This document shows positions 9,008 to 18,015 of a stretch of DNA of 32,231 bases, one piece after another. Position 1 is the stretch's first letter. Each line of letters starts with the position of its first letter. Source of the DNA: an uncultured Clostridia bacterium (GTDB lineage Bacteria > Bacillota > Clostridia > TANB77 > CAG-508); contig CANQOU010000002.1 in assembly GCA_947625565.1 (NCBI GenBank), positions 1 to 32,231 of the forward strand, read 5' to 3'. A program made the position numbers and the translations under genes. The notes beneath the pieces are model-generated. The model was given only the letters and a program-made list of their open reading frames with translations. It did not search any database and had not been told where the DNA came from.

Positions 9008-10586
9008 ATGAAAGATACTTTTTACGTTACAACTCCGATTTATTATCCAAGTCGGGAAATTTCATATTGGAACAGCTTATACAACAGTTTTAGCAGATAG
9101 TTTGAAAAAGTTAAATGAATTAAAAGGAAAAGATAGCTATTTATTAACAGGAACAGATGAACATGGACAAAAGATACAGCAAGTAGCTATGAAAAATGGA
9201 AAGAAACCAAAAGAATATGTAGATGAAATGGCAGATATGGCAAAAGCTTTATGGAAAACAATGAATATTGAATATAACGACTTTATTCAAACAACAGAAA
9301 AACGTCACGAAACAGTTGTACAAAAAGTATTTGAAAGACTATTAGCACAAGGAGATATTTATAAAGGTAAATATGAAGGAATGTATTGTGTACCTTGTGA
9401 AACATATTTTACTGAAACACAATTAGTAGATGGAAAATGTCCAGACTGTGGAAGAGAAGTTGTTGAAATGGAGGAAGAAGCATATTTCTTTAATATGAAA
9501 AAATATGCAAATAGATTACTAGAATATTATGATTCACACCCTGACTTTATAAAACCAGAATATCGTAAAACAGAAATGATTAACAACTTTATAAAACCAG
9601 GACTAGAAGACTTATGTGTTACAAGAACTACATTTGATTGGGGAATTCCTGTATTATCAGATCCAAAGCACGTTGTATATGTATGGTTAGATGCACTATT
9701 AAACTATATAACTGCATTAGGATATTTATCTTCAGATGAATCACTATTTAAAAAATATTGGCCAGCCAATGTTCAAATTGTTGGAAAAGATATTGCACGT
9801 TTCCATCTAATCTATTGGCCTATATTTCTAATGGCATTAGATTTACCACTTCCAAAAACAATACTAGTACACAATTGGATTATGATGAAAGATGGAAAAA
9901 TGTCAAAATCAAAAGGAAATGTAATTTATCCAGAAACATTGATTGAAAAATATGGATTAGATGCTGTTAGATATTTTCTATTAAGAGAAATGCCAGTAAG
10001 CCAAGACGGTATCTTTTCACCAGAGGCATTTATAGAAAGATATAATTTTGATTTATGTAATGATTTAAGTAACTTAGTAAATAGAACTGTATCAATGGTA
10101 AATAAATACTTTAATGGAAAAGTACCAGAAAAAAATACACATGCAAATAGTGTAGATGAAATTTTTGAAAAAGAAGCAGAAGAATATATAGAGCAATTTG
10201 AAGCAAAAATAGAAAATTTTGAAATTGCAGATAGTCTAAAAGAAATCTGGCAACTAATTGCAAGAACAAATAAATATATTGATGAAACAGCTCCATGGCA
10301 ATTAGCAAAAGAAGAGAAAACAGAACAATTAGAGGACTGTATGTATCATTTAATAGAATACTTAAGAAAAATTTCAATTTTAATTACACCATTTATGAAA
10401 GACACTGCACAAAATATTTTTGAGCAAATTGGAATTACTGATGTAAAACAAAAAATGTGGGATTCATTAAAAGAGAAAATAGAGTTAAAAAATATACAAG
10501 TTATTCCTCAAGGAAAACCAATTTTTATGCGTTTAAATGCAGATGAAGAGATAGAATATCTTAAAAACATAATGAAATCAAATTAA
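9008..10586 (+). CDS. metG: Methionyl-tRNA synthetase, read through a +1 shift at codon 16
   Basis: Charges tRNA-Met with methionine; essential. With the C at 9053 skipped the product is 525 aa: MKDTFYVTTPIYYPS then GKFHIGTAYTT, containing the class I HIGH-type motif (HIGT at 19-22), zinc-binding C127xxC130 and C144xxC147, and KMSKS at 297-301. Without the shift, translation stops at TAG 9098 after 30 residues. The first internal ATG in the long frame (9102) would give a protein without the ATP-binding HIGH motif, so it cannot be the true start. The protein ends shortly after the anticodon-binding helical domain and lacks the C-terminal EMAP-like tRNA-binding domain found in many longer bacterial enzymes. 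The ribosome site AGGAG overlaps the stop of the previous gene. Confidence 0.9.
9053..9056 (+). other. +1 frameshift site AGT C GGG in metG
   Basis: Zero-frame codons are CCA AGT CGG GAA. Skipping the C at 9053 gives CCA AGT GGG AAA TTT CAT ATT GGA, the expected PSGKFHIG. Its place just before the HIGH motif means that only shifted ribosomes make an active enzyme. Confidence 0.8.
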
Positions 10587-10602
10587 ATTAAATATATTAT
10601 AC

Positions 10603-10637
10603 AAAAGAACTCAAGGTAAAGCATTGAGTTCTTTTTA
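10603..10637 (+). terminator. Terminator after metG
   Basis: A 12-bp stem (AAAAGAACTCAA pairing with TTGAGTTCTTTT) with a nine-base loop GGTAAAGCA, running into a T tract, 17 bases after the metG stop. Confidence 0.88.
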
Positions 10638-10658
10638 TTTCAAAATTGAAAAAACTAG

Positions 10659-10687
10659 TTGATAGATTGTAAAAAAAGGTGTATAAT
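10659..10687 (+). promoter_or_regulatory. Promoter of the deacetylase gene
   Basis: TTGATA and a consensus TATAAT separated by 17 bases, 39 bases before the start codon and just after the metG terminator. Confidence 0.7.
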
Positions 10688-10725
10688 CGAGTTGAAAAAA
10701 GTCGAAAATAAAAGGAAGGATAAAT

Positions 10726-11649
10726 ATGAAGAATAATCATAATAATATTTATGCGATGTGTAATTTAAATGACATAAAATTAAGAGACAAAAAAACACAA
10801 TTAGTACAATTAGCATTATTATTACTTGCTATTATTTTGATTATTTTAATTATAATTATTTGCCAGCATATACAAAAATTACAACAGGCAAAAAAATATG
10901 AAGAACAATTAATACAGTATCAAGCAGAACAAGAAAGGCTAGAGCAAGAAAGAATTGCACTTGAAGAACAAAAAAGAAAAGAAAAATTACCACAAGTAAC
11001 AGAACAAGCAAAGCAAGACTTTGAAACCATTTATCGCTCAGAAACAAAAAGAGCATTTTTAACATTTGATGATGGACCATCAACTGTAACGCCTAATATT
11101 TTAGATACTTTGAAGCAGAAAAATGTAAAAGCAACATTTTTTATGTTAGGTTCAAATGTACAGAGATTACCAGAAACAGTAAAAAGAGTATTTGATGAAG
11201 GACACTTTATCGCAAATCACGGATATTCACATGTTTACTCTTCAATATATTCATCTCCACAAACAGTTTTAGATGAATTTAATCAAACAAATGATGCTAT
11301 AAAAACTGCAATTGGAGAGCCAGAATTTAATTCACATTTATTCCGTTTTCCAGGTGGATATGCAGGAGGAAAATATGCAGAAATAAAAAAACAAGCAAAA
11401 GAACTACTACTTAAAAACGAAATATATCAAGTTGATTGGAATTGCTTGACAGGAGATGCAGAAACAAGCACTCCAACACCAGAATATGTAATGAACAGAT
11501 TGCAGGTTACATCATCAGGAAAAAATAGCCTTGTAATTTTAATGCATGATGCACAGGCTAAGAAAGTTACAGCAGAAATGTTACCACAAATCATTGACTA
11601 TTTAGCAGGACAAGGGTACGAATTTAAAACATTTTATGATATTTTTTGA
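10726..11649 (+). CDS. Membrane-anchored polysaccharide (peptidoglycan) deacetylase, CE4 family
   Basis: A 307-aa protein with a cytoplasmic N-terminal tail, one membrane segment (about 29-46), a coiled-coil stalk (50-86, rich in Q, E and K) and an extracellular NodB/CE4 domain. Catalytic motifs are all present: TFDDGP (113-118), HxxxH in HGYSH (165-169), RFPGGY (207-212), the VDWNC...GDA region and LMHDA near 272-276. CE4 enzymes remove N-acetyl groups from peptidoglycan sugars, often giving lysozyme resistance, which fits with the GH25 lysozyme encoded two genes downstream. AAGGAAGG precedes ATG. The next gene starts 14 bases after the stop. Confidence 0.88.
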   Translation: MKNNHNNIYAMCNLNDIKLRDKKTQLVQLALLLLAIILIILIIIICQHIQKLQQAKKYEEQLIQYQAEQERLEQERIALEEQKRKEKLPQVTEQAKQDFETIYRSETKRAFLTFDDGPSTVTPNILDTLKQKNVKATFFMLGSNVQRLPETVKRVFDEGHFIANHGYSHVYSSIYSSPQTVLDEFNQTNDAIKTAIGEPEFNSHLFRFPGGYAGGKYAEIKKQAKELLLKNEIYQVDWNCLTGDAETSTPTPEYVMNRLQVTSSGKNSLVILMHDAQAKKVTAEMLPQIIDYLAGQGYEFKTFYDIF

Positions 11650-11663
11650 AGGGAGTAATTCAA

Positions 11664-13965
11664 GTGCCAAAAAAGAAAAAAACTAATTTGGAGCCAGAAA
11701 TCGAGCAAAAATTACAATATATAGGGCTATCTTTAGACAAGGTACCAGAAAATGTATTAGAATATGAACCATTAAATTATCGTATTCCAAGGGGATATGA
11801 TGAAACAAAATATAAACAATATAGATATATACCGGTAAATAAAATTCAAATTTTATTATCTCCAACAAATAGATTAGACGATTTAGAAGAGAGATATAAA
11901 AAAGCAAGGCCATTAGCACAATATTTAAATAATCAAGAAGAAGATAATATATTGAAATATGCAGTATTTTTAAATATGCTAAAACAAATGAACATAGAGG
12001 ATCTTGAAAAAATAGAAGAAGAACAAAAAAAATTAGCTCAAGAAATACCATTTAAAGTTAAGTATGAAGGAAGTTATTTATGGCAAATATATTATGCAGA
12101 AGCAACAGGAAAATATTTTATGATTGTACCAACAACAGATAGTGATTATTCTGCATTTTTTTATCTAATAAAAAAGAAATTAGAAAACAAAAATACAAAT
12201 ATGATATATGTACCAGTAATTGGAGTTGAATATTCAAGAAGATATTTAAGCAAAGATGCTTTTGAAGATATTCAAAATTATCTATGGCTATTTACAAAAC
12301 AATGGCCATCTATCTATGAAGTATATAATGAGAGAGATAATTTAAATATTCATATTATTGGAGAAACTTGTGTATATGGAAAAATAAAAAGTTTATATCA
12401 TGTTATATTAAAAAATAATGTAGAAGCAAACCATTTTTATAAAATATTAAAAGCAATGTTTATCATGCAGACAGAGATTCCAAATTATTTTGAATTTACA
12501 ACAGATGTAAATTCAAAAGGAATATTGGAATTCTATTTTAAAGATAGAAAAATCGAATATAATGAAATGGCAAACTTTATTAAAGACCAATATTCAGCTA
12601 GTTTTAATTCAAAAAAAGAAGTATTAGAAGAATTAGAAAAAGACAAAAAGAAATTAGAAGAATTAAAACAGATAGCAGCTATGCAAGATATTGAATATTT
12701 GGAAAAAGAAAAACAAATTTCTACTTTTTTAGAATGCAAAAAGACATTTTTTGGAAAATTTAAATATTATTTCAAATATAGTAAAAAAAGTAAAAAATTA
12801 AAAGAAACTAACATGTCAGAAAGAAGAAATGTAGAAAAACAAGAAACATTTTCTGAAGAAATAGACAAAAGTTTGTTAGAAAAAAGTATAAATAAAAGAT
12901 GCACAATTGAAGAATTGATACAAAGTTACAAAGAGCTTGAAGAACAAGAAACAAAACTAAAAAATACGGTTATGGATATAAATGCACTTAAATTAAAAAA
13001 CAAAAATATGAAAAAGAAAATTGAGAATGCAACTAATTTTATTGAAGAAATAGACAAACATAAAAGAAGTATTTTTGAATTTTGGAAATATAGTAATAAA
13101 GATGAAATGTCAGTTCTTCCAGAAGGAGAAGAAGAGGAAGTCGGAGTTGTTAAAAGAATAGAAAAGGCATTTGATTATGAAGAAGATTTTGAAAATTATG
13201 GGATTGAATTAGATAAAATACAAAGAGAAGCATTAACAATTGACGAAAAAGACAGTATATATATTGCTACAACAAATGTATTAAGTATGCTAAATAAAAT
13301 AAAGACAAATATAGTTACACCAAAGGATGTTGAAACATTATTAAAAGCATTAAAAAAGGAATTAAGGGAAAACGAAGATTATGAAGACATAGAAGATGAA
13401 GAGTTTGATATATTTGGTGGAATAGTGCAAGACAATACAAAAATAAAGAAGATAGGTAATAAATTACATCGTGAAGCAGAAAAAGACAAATTTCATATTT
13501 TAGAAATTACAAAAATGACTAGACAAATTCGGATTCAAGCTTAGCTTAGAACAAATTGTAAAAAATATAAAAAATGCTTTTGAAAAAGTTCAATCTCCAG
13601 AAGATGTAACATTATATAAAGCAATTATGGGAGAAAAAATCGATGGAAATCAATTCAATTTATTTAATATGAATCCAGAAACTGAAATGAAAGAAGTTTG
13701 CAAGCAAGAAGGTAATAATATTAACTTATATAGAATTTCATTAGCGAAAGGACAGAAAATACTAGGATTTACTAATATTATCTATTATGATAATCAAAAT
13801 AAAACATTGCCTGTCGGAATGGATTTTTCAACTAAAGTTATGGTTGATATTTCTCAATTTGATTTAAACATAAAAAAAGGAAAAACATTTCATATTGCAG
13901 TTTTAGAGAATGAACATAATGATTTTTCAAATGTATTAGTTAAAAAAGTAACAGTATATGAATAA
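11664..13965 (+). CDS. Unknown 766-aa coiled-coil protein, read through a +1 shift at CGG
   Basis: Not recognised. A GTG start at 11664 is chosen because GGGAG lies eight bases upstream; a TTG at 11646 overlaps the previous gene and has no ribosome site. The first 310 residues are a mixed globular region, residues 320-480 a long lysine/glutamate coiled coil, and the part after 500 is acidic. There is no signal peptide. The zero frame stops at TAG 13542. Skipping the C at 13530 joins it to a continuation beginning GFKLSLEQIVKNI and ending VLVKKVTVYE at 13963, another 144 residues with the same codon style and no gap. A strong terminator follows only the longer version, which supports the joined product. 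It is downstream of the deacetylase in the same transcript. Confidence 0.65.
13530..13533 (+). other. +1 frameshift site ATT C GGA in the 766-aa unknown gene
   Basis: Zero-frame codons are CAA ATT CGG ATT CAA GCT TAG. Skipping the C at 13530 gives ATT GGA TTC AAG CTT AGC, which stays open for 144 codons to the terminator. No homologue is recognised here, so the glycine itself is not tested by family knowledge. Confidence 0.65.
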
Positions 13966-13976
13966 ACACATATTAT

Positions 13977-14005
13977 ATAGGGGTTATATATACCCCTATT
14001 TTTTA
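13977..14005 (+). terminator. Terminator after the 766-aa unknown gene
   Basis: ATAGGGG pairs with CCCCTAT around a nine-base loop and is followed by six Ts. It lies between the unknown gene and the lysozyme gene. Confidence 0.85.
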
Positions 14006-14024
14006 TATAAAGGTTGTGTTTAAA

Positions 14025-15287
14025 ATGAAGCTTAAACATATATTTATTTGTTTAATTATTGTTACATTTTTTTGCTTTATGAATTTACCTAGTACATATG
14101 CAATAAGTTCAATATCAGACCCAATATATCAAGGAATTGATGTAAGTAATTGGCAAGGATACATAGACTATGCACAAGTTAAAAATAGTGGAATTGAAGT
14201 TGTATATATTAAGGCAAGCCAGGGAAGTAATATAAAGGATGCATATTTTGACTTGAATTATGAAAATGCAAAAGAAAATGGATTAAAAGTGGGGTTTTAT
14301 CATTTTTTAACAGCAACTAATATAGAAGAAGCAGAGAGAGAAGCTAGATTTTTTTCATCTGTAATTTCAGGAAAAATACCAGATTGTAGATTAGTATTAG
14401 ACTATGAAGTATTTGGTGGAGTGGGTGTAACAGGAATAAATGAAATTGCTAGGACTTTTTTAGAAACAACTAGAAGATTAACAAATAAAGAAGTTATGAT
14501 ATATAGTGATTTATTTAATTCTCAAAGTGTATTTTCTAAAGAATTAGCAAATGACTATCCTTTATGGATAGCAGATTATACAACTAGAGAAGCACTGGAG
14601 AGAGCAAGTTCAAACTGGAATGGATGGATAGGCTGGCAATATACAGATAGGGGTAGAATTAGTGGTATTAGAGGAAGCGTAGATAGAGATGTTTACACAA
14701 AAGAAATTTTCTTAAATGGAACAGAAGAAATTCCACAGACGGAAAATCCAAATGGAGAAGGCACAACAAATACTAAAAGCATATTTTATACTGTAAAAAA
14801 AGGGGATACATTATATAAAATAGCAAAAACATATGGAACTACAGTTTCTGAAATAGCTCAAATAAATCAGATTGCAAATCCAAATCTTATTTTTCCAGGT
14901 CAGGTATTGAGAATATTAGAAAATTCTACTGTACAAGGAAATGAAGAACGTGGAACCGGAAGTATTGTTTATACAGTAAAGCCGGGAAATACATTATCAC
15001 AAATTGCAAGAGCGTATAATGTTACAGTTAGTCATATTGTAGAAATAAATGATATTCAAAATCCAAACCTTATTTTCCCAGGCCAAGAGTTGCGTATTAC
15101 AGAAAGCACAAGCATGGAATTGTTTGAATTAGGAAATCCAAATAAAGATATTACTTATGTTGTTAGAAAAGGGGATACTCTTACAAAAATTGCTAGAAAA
15201 TTTGGTGTTACAGTTGATTATTTAGTAAATAAGAATAGGATTAGTAATCCTAATTATATTTATGTTGGGCAAATTATTAGGATATAA
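14025..15287 (+). CDS. Secreted GH25 lysozyme with three LysM repeats
   Basis: A 420-aa cell-wall muramidase. Residues 1-26 are a signal peptide ending STYA. Residues about 33-230 are a GH25 domain, with D39 in GIDVSNWQG and the catalytic D126-Y-E128 pair in VLDYE. Three LysM peptidoglycan-binding repeats follow at about 255-297, 316-358 and 378-420, each running from Y(T/V)V..G(D/N)TL to an IxPGQxLRI-like end. It would cut the glycan between MurNAc and GlcNAc during growth or division. ATG 14025 gives a proper signal peptide with AAAGG 11 bases upstream; an in-frame GTG at 14016 is too near that ribosome site. Confidence 0.9.
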   Translation: MKLKHIFICLIIVTFFCFMNLPSTYAISSISDPIYQGIDVSNWQGYIDYAQVKNSGIEVVYIKASQGSNIKDAYFDLNYENAKENGLKVGFYHFLTATNIEEAEREARFFSSVISGKIPDCRLVLDYEVFGGVGVTGINEIARTFLETTRRLTNKEVMIYSDLFNSQSVFSKELANDYPLWIADYTTREALERASSNWNGWIGWQYTDRGRISGIRGSVDRDVYTKEIFLNGTEEIPQTENPNGEGTTNTKSIFYTVKKGDTLYKIAKTYGTTVSEIAQINQIANPNLIFPGQVLRILENSTVQGNEERGTGSIVYTVKPGNTLSQIARAYNVTVSHIVEINDIQNPNLIFPGQELRITESTSMELFELGNPNKDITYVVRKGDTLTKIARKFGVTVDYLVNKNRISNPNYIYVGQIIRI

Positions 15288-15408
15288 TTTTTAAAATTAT
15301 ATTTATGTTAAATAATGTATAAAACAGTTAATATTAGTAAGTATAGAAAAATATAATATACCATTTCATATGCTGAAAATTAACAAACAAATACATTATA
15401 TTGATAAC

Positions 15409-15438
15409 TTGACTTTTTAAAAAATTTAATAATATAAT
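15409..15438 (+). promoter_or_regulatory. Promoter upstream of the MmcQ/YjbR gene
   Basis: TTGACT and TATAAT separated by 18 bases, about 80 bases before the TTG start. Nothing else is evident in the gap 15288-15520. Confidence 0.55.
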
Positions 15439-15520
15439 TATGTTGTCAATATGTAAAAATGAATAGTTAAATAACTATAAGTGGCTTAATATAAACTTTT
15501 GCTATAAAGGAGATCACAAA

Positions 15521-15877
15521 TTGAGAGAAGAAATAGAAAAATATATAAAAGAGAACTATGATGTTTTGCAAGAATATCCTTGGAATGAATATCCTAACTA
15601 TACAACATTTAAACATAAAAATAATCGAAATTGGTTTGCTCTCATAATGGATGTTCCATTTGAAAAATTAAAAATAAATAAAGATGGTGTAGTTAATGTA
15701 ATAAATTTAAAAAATATTCCAGAAATGATAGGAGGACTACGAAAAGAAGAAGGTATATTACCGGCATACCATATGAATAAGGAACATTGGATTACAGTCC
15801 TACTAGATGGTACAGTTGTGAAAAATAAAATATGTGAGCTAATTGATTTAAGTTATGACTTAACAATAAAAAGATAA
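15521..15877 (+). CDS. MmcQ/YjbR family protein
   Basis: A 118-aa protein of the small MmcQ/YjbR family, which has a CyaY-like fold and an unproven DNA-binding role. Recognisable parts are an N-terminal helix, WNEYPNYTTFKHKNNRNWFALIM-type strands, the NLKNIPEMIGGLR segment and HMNKEHWITVLLDG near the C terminus. The TTG start has a perfect AAAGGAG eight bases upstream; no ATG lies nearby. Length is normal for the family. Function in the cell is unknown. Confidence 0.75.
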   Translation: MREEIEKYIKENYDVLQEYPWNEYPNYTTFKHKNNRNWFALIMDVPFEKLKINKDGVVNVINLKNIPEMIGGLRKEEGILPAYHMNKEHWITVLLDGTVVKNKICELIDLSYDLTIKR

Positions 15878-15995
15878 ACTACAATTTGTGTGAACTAGAT
15901 AAATAGTAAGTTGCAGATTAATTTGTATATAAAAACAAAGAAAAAATAGACTAAAATAGAGATAAAACATATAATACAGGTAGAGGTATTGATGT

Positions 15996-16152
15996 ATGAA
16001 AAACTGTGAATTTGTAACTTTTATTTCTATATTGGCTTGTACTATTGCTGAAAATAAGACACAAGAAGAAATAAATATCTTGTCTGTCTTTTTTAGTCAA
16101 CTTCGGAGACACATTAGCAACTTTGTCGACTTTAGATACAGATAAATTATAA
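15996..16152 (+). CDS. 51-aa DUF6774-like small protein, read through a +1 shift at CGG
   Basis: This short gene is hidden by the shift. ATG at 15996 follows AGAGG by nine bases. The zero frame reads MKNCEFVTFISILACTIAEN and continues to FFSQL, then CGG at 16104 and a TAA at 16143. Skipping the C gives FFSQL-GDTLATLSTLDTDKL and a stop at 16150. The pattern of an N-terminal cysteine, a hydrophobic helix, an acidic turn and an 'FxQLGDTLATI' end is that of a small clostridial family I recall as DUF6774, whose function is unknown. The conserved QLGDTLAT falls exactly across the shift, so a family member independently predicts the skipped base. A 12-bp inverted repeat follows 28 bases later. Confidence 0.7.
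16104..16107 (+). other. +1 frameshift site CTT C GGA in the DUF6774-like gene
   Basis: Zero-frame codons are CAA CTT CGG AGA. Skipping the C at 16104 gives CAA CTT GGA GAC ACA TTA GCA, the conserved QLGDTLA. The codon lies at residue 37 of 51. Confidence 0.7.
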
Positions 16153-16179
16153 TTAAATAAATTACAATTTTTACAACTC

Positions 16180-16214
16180 TACTAATCGTTGTTTTCCTCA
16201 CTCAACGATTAGTA
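16180..16214 (+). repeat. Perfect 12-bp inverted repeat before the XRE regulator
   Basis: TACTAATCGTTG and CAACGATTAGTA flank an 11-base spacer. No T tract follows, so a normal terminator is unlikely. It lies 54 bases before the XRE start and could be the regulator's own operator, or an mRNA hairpin ending the small gene upstream. Confidence 0.55.
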
Positions 16215-16267
16215 TGTTTACTTTCTTATATAAGAATTTTACAATAATATTAAAGGAGGGAAGAAAT

Positions 16268-16876
16268 ATGGAGCAAGCAAAGGTAGGAAAGTTTATTGCC
16301 GAATGTAGAAAAAATAAAAATATGACACAAGCAGAGCTTGCAGAAAAATTAAACATTACAGATAGAGCAATATCAAAATGGGAAACTGGAAAAGGTATGC
16401 CAGATTCTTCTATAATGCTTGAACTATGTGATGAACTTGATATTAGTGTAAATGAATTATTAAGTGGGGAGGTTATAAAAATGGAAAATTATAATGAAAA
16501 AGCAGAAGAAAATTTATTAGAAATGGCAAAAAAGGAAGAAATACAAAATAAAAAAATGATGATGTATGAGTGGGTAATAGGAGGTTTATCAAGTATAACA
16601 TTTTTAATTTTGATATTTACCTTATCTTTTGCAGTTGAAAATATCATTATGAGAATCATATTATTTATATTAGCTTTTTTAATTTTAATAATAGGTATTT
16701 CATTTGCTTTAAAAATAGAGACAGAAACCGGATATTATGAATGTAAAATATGTCATAATAAATATATTCCTAAATATTCACAAGTATATTTTGCAATGCA
16801 CTATGGAACTACTAGATATTTAAAATGTCCAAAATGTAATAAAAGAAGTTGGAATAAAAAAGTGTTGACTAAATAA
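16268..16876 (+). CDS. XRE-family regulator with two membrane segments and a zinc ribbon
   Basis: A 202-aa protein. Residues 6-65 are an XRE/Cro helix-turn-helix (VGKFIAECRKNKNMTQAELAEKL, then DRAISKWETGKGMPD). Two membrane segments follow at roughly 100-122 and 126-148. The C terminus has paired cysteines in CKICHNKY and CPKCNKRSW, a likely zinc ribbon. It is therefore a membrane-tethered DNA-binding protein that could sense a membrane or metal signal. The ATG at 16268 has AAAGGAGGGAAG just upstream; a longer reading from 16214 has no ribosome site. The inverted repeat at 16180 is a candidate autoregulatory operator. Confidence 0.8.
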   Translation: MEQAKVGKFIAECRKNKNMTQAELAEKLNITDRAISKWETGKGMPDSSIMLELCDELDISVNELLSGEVIKMENYNEKAEENLLEMAKKEEIQNKKMMMYEWVIGGLSSITFLILIFTLSFAVENIIMRIILFILAFLILIIGISFALKIETETGYYECKICHNKYIPKYSQVYFAMHYGTTRYLKCPKCNKRSWNKKVLTK

Positions 16877-16927
16877 TAAATTACACTTTATGTTAGTTAA
16901 ATGAGTAATTTGTGGAGGAAAGAAAGT

Positions 16928-17488
16928 ATGAACGAAAAAGAAAAAATGCTAGCAGGAGAGTTATATGATGCTAACTATAATGAAGACTTAATAAAAGAAA
17001 GATATATAGCTAAAGATAAGTGTTATGAATTTAACAAATTAAAACCATCAAATATTATAGAAAAAGAAAAAATTATAAAAGACTTACTTGGAAAGACAGG
17101 AAATATATTTAATATAGAACAACCCTTTATGTGTGATTATGGCTACAATATTGAAATTGGAGAAAATTTTTATTCTAATCACAATTTAATTATACTTGAT
17201 GGCAACAAAGTTAAATTTGGAGATAATGTATTTATTGCACCAAACTGTGCTTTTTATACAGCAGGACATCCATTAGATTCAGAAAGAAGAAATCAAGGTT
17301 TAGAATATGCTAAACCAATTAAAATTGGTAATAATGTGTGGATTGGAGGAAATGTTGTAGTTCTTCCCGGAGTTACAATTGGAGATAATGTAGTAATTGG
17401 AGCTGGAAGTATTGTTAATAGAGATATTCCATCAAATGTAGTAGCTGTTGGAAATCCATGTAGAGTTATTAAACAATTAAACAAATAG
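16928..17488 (+). CDS. maa: Maltose/galactoside O-acetyltransferase family (left-handed beta helix)
   Basis: A 186-aa member of the CysE-LacA-LpxA-NodL group, transferring acetyl from acetyl-CoA to a sugar hydroxyl. The N-terminal 'EKEKMLAGELYDANY' is the maltose acetyltransferase cap. Hexapeptide repeats fill the rest, with the catalytic histidine in YTAGHPLD and the acetyl-CoA loop near KPIKIGNNVWIGG. The C terminus VAVGNPCRVIKQL is standard. The start at 16928 is supported by GTGGAGGAAAG, whereas an upstream ATG at 16901 has none. The true sugar substrate is unknown. Confidence 0.87.
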   Translation: MNEKEKMLAGELYDANYNEDLIKERYIAKDKCYEFNKLKPSNIIEKEKIIKDLLGKTGNIFNIEQPFMCDYGYNIEIGENFYSNHNLIILDGNKVKFGDNVFIAPNCAFYTAGHPLDSERRNQGLEYAKPIKIGNNVWIGGNVVVLPGVTIGDNVVIGAGSIVNRDIPSNVVAVGNPCRVIKQLNK

Positions 17489-17490
17489 TT

Positions 17491-17742
17491 ATACAAATTA
17501 CAGATAAACAGAGTGTAATTAAATTTTCTTTCAAATATGGAGTAACAAAAGCAGCAATAAAATTTGGAATAAGTAAAAGAACAATATATAGGAGGAGGAA
17601 AAGATATGATGGAACATTAAAAATTTTAGAAAATTTAAAGGAAAAAGGAAGAAGCTGGTTAAGGAAATATAATGATTTTCCAATGAGACCATTAAACTGG
17701 TTAAGTCCAATAGAGAAATTACAAGAATATCAAATGAGATAA
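17491..17742 (+). pseudogene. Remnant of an integrase-core transposase, middle deleted
   Basis: The 83 codons are open but no start codon with a ribosome site is present. The first half (QSVIKFSFKYGVTKAAIKFG, then SKRTIYRRRKRYDGTLK) is the N-terminal helix-turn-helix of IS481/IS3-like transposases. It passes directly to KYNDFPMRPLNWLSPIEKL, the extreme C terminus of the same family. The whole DDE catalytic core, about 200 residues, is missing, with the frame kept. It lies directly after the acetyltransferase and before the tRNA gene, marking an old insertion event. I could not find the terminal inverted repeats. Confidence 0.72.
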
Positions 17743-17860
17743 AATGTAAAGTAGAAAAGCATTATAAATAATATTGGTATTAAACTATATTATTTTAAAT
17801 ATTTTGTAATACATCATTGACCAACCTACATTTTCAAGTGTATATTAAGATCAAAAGTTA

Positions 17861-17889
17861 TTGCAAAAAGGAGATAAATGTGCTAAAAT
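17861..17889 (+). promoter_or_regulatory. Promoter of the tRNA gene
   Basis: TTGCAA and TAAAAT (with an upstream TG, TGCTAAAAT) separated by 17 bases, 13 bases before the mature tRNA 5' end. Confidence 0.65.
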
Positions 17890-17902
17890 AAAAAAGTGAT
17901 AT

Positions 17903-17978
17903 GCCAATATAGCTCAGTTGGTAGAGCAACAGATTCGTAACCTGTAGGTCGCCAGTTCAATTCTGGCTATTGGCTCCA
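17903..17978 (+). tRNA. tRNA-Thr (anticodon CGT)
   Basis: A 76-base cloverleaf with encoded CCA. Acceptor GCCAATA pairs with TATTGGC, the D arm is GCTC/GAGC, the T arm GCCAG/CTGGC with TTCAATT loop. The anticodon loop TTCGTAA gives CGT, which reads ACG threonine codons. The closing pair of the anticodon stem is an A·C mismatch (ACAGA against CCTGT), the other four pairs are normal. It stands alone with its own promoter and terminator. Confidence 0.9.
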
Positions 17979-17981
17979 AAT

Positions 17982-18014
17982 AAAGGGAAATATGAAATTT
18001 CCTTTTATTTTTTT
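17982..18014 (+). terminator. Terminator after tRNA-Thr
   Basis: AAAGGGAAAT pairs with ATTTCCTTTT (one G·T) around a short loop, followed by a long T tract. Confidence 0.8.
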
Positions 18015-18015
18015 A

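Noticed and set aside
9050..9060. Homopolymer sequencing error as the cause of the breaks
   Set aside because: None of the sites is a homopolymer indel; each adds a single C between A/T and GG. A motif-specific base-calling error cannot be fully excluded without reads, but many TGGA and AGGA words elsewhere are unaffected.
13515..13545. CGG as a reassigned sense codon
   Set aside because: Reassignment would not change the frame; in each case the zero frame soon meets a stop and the +1 frame carries the protein.
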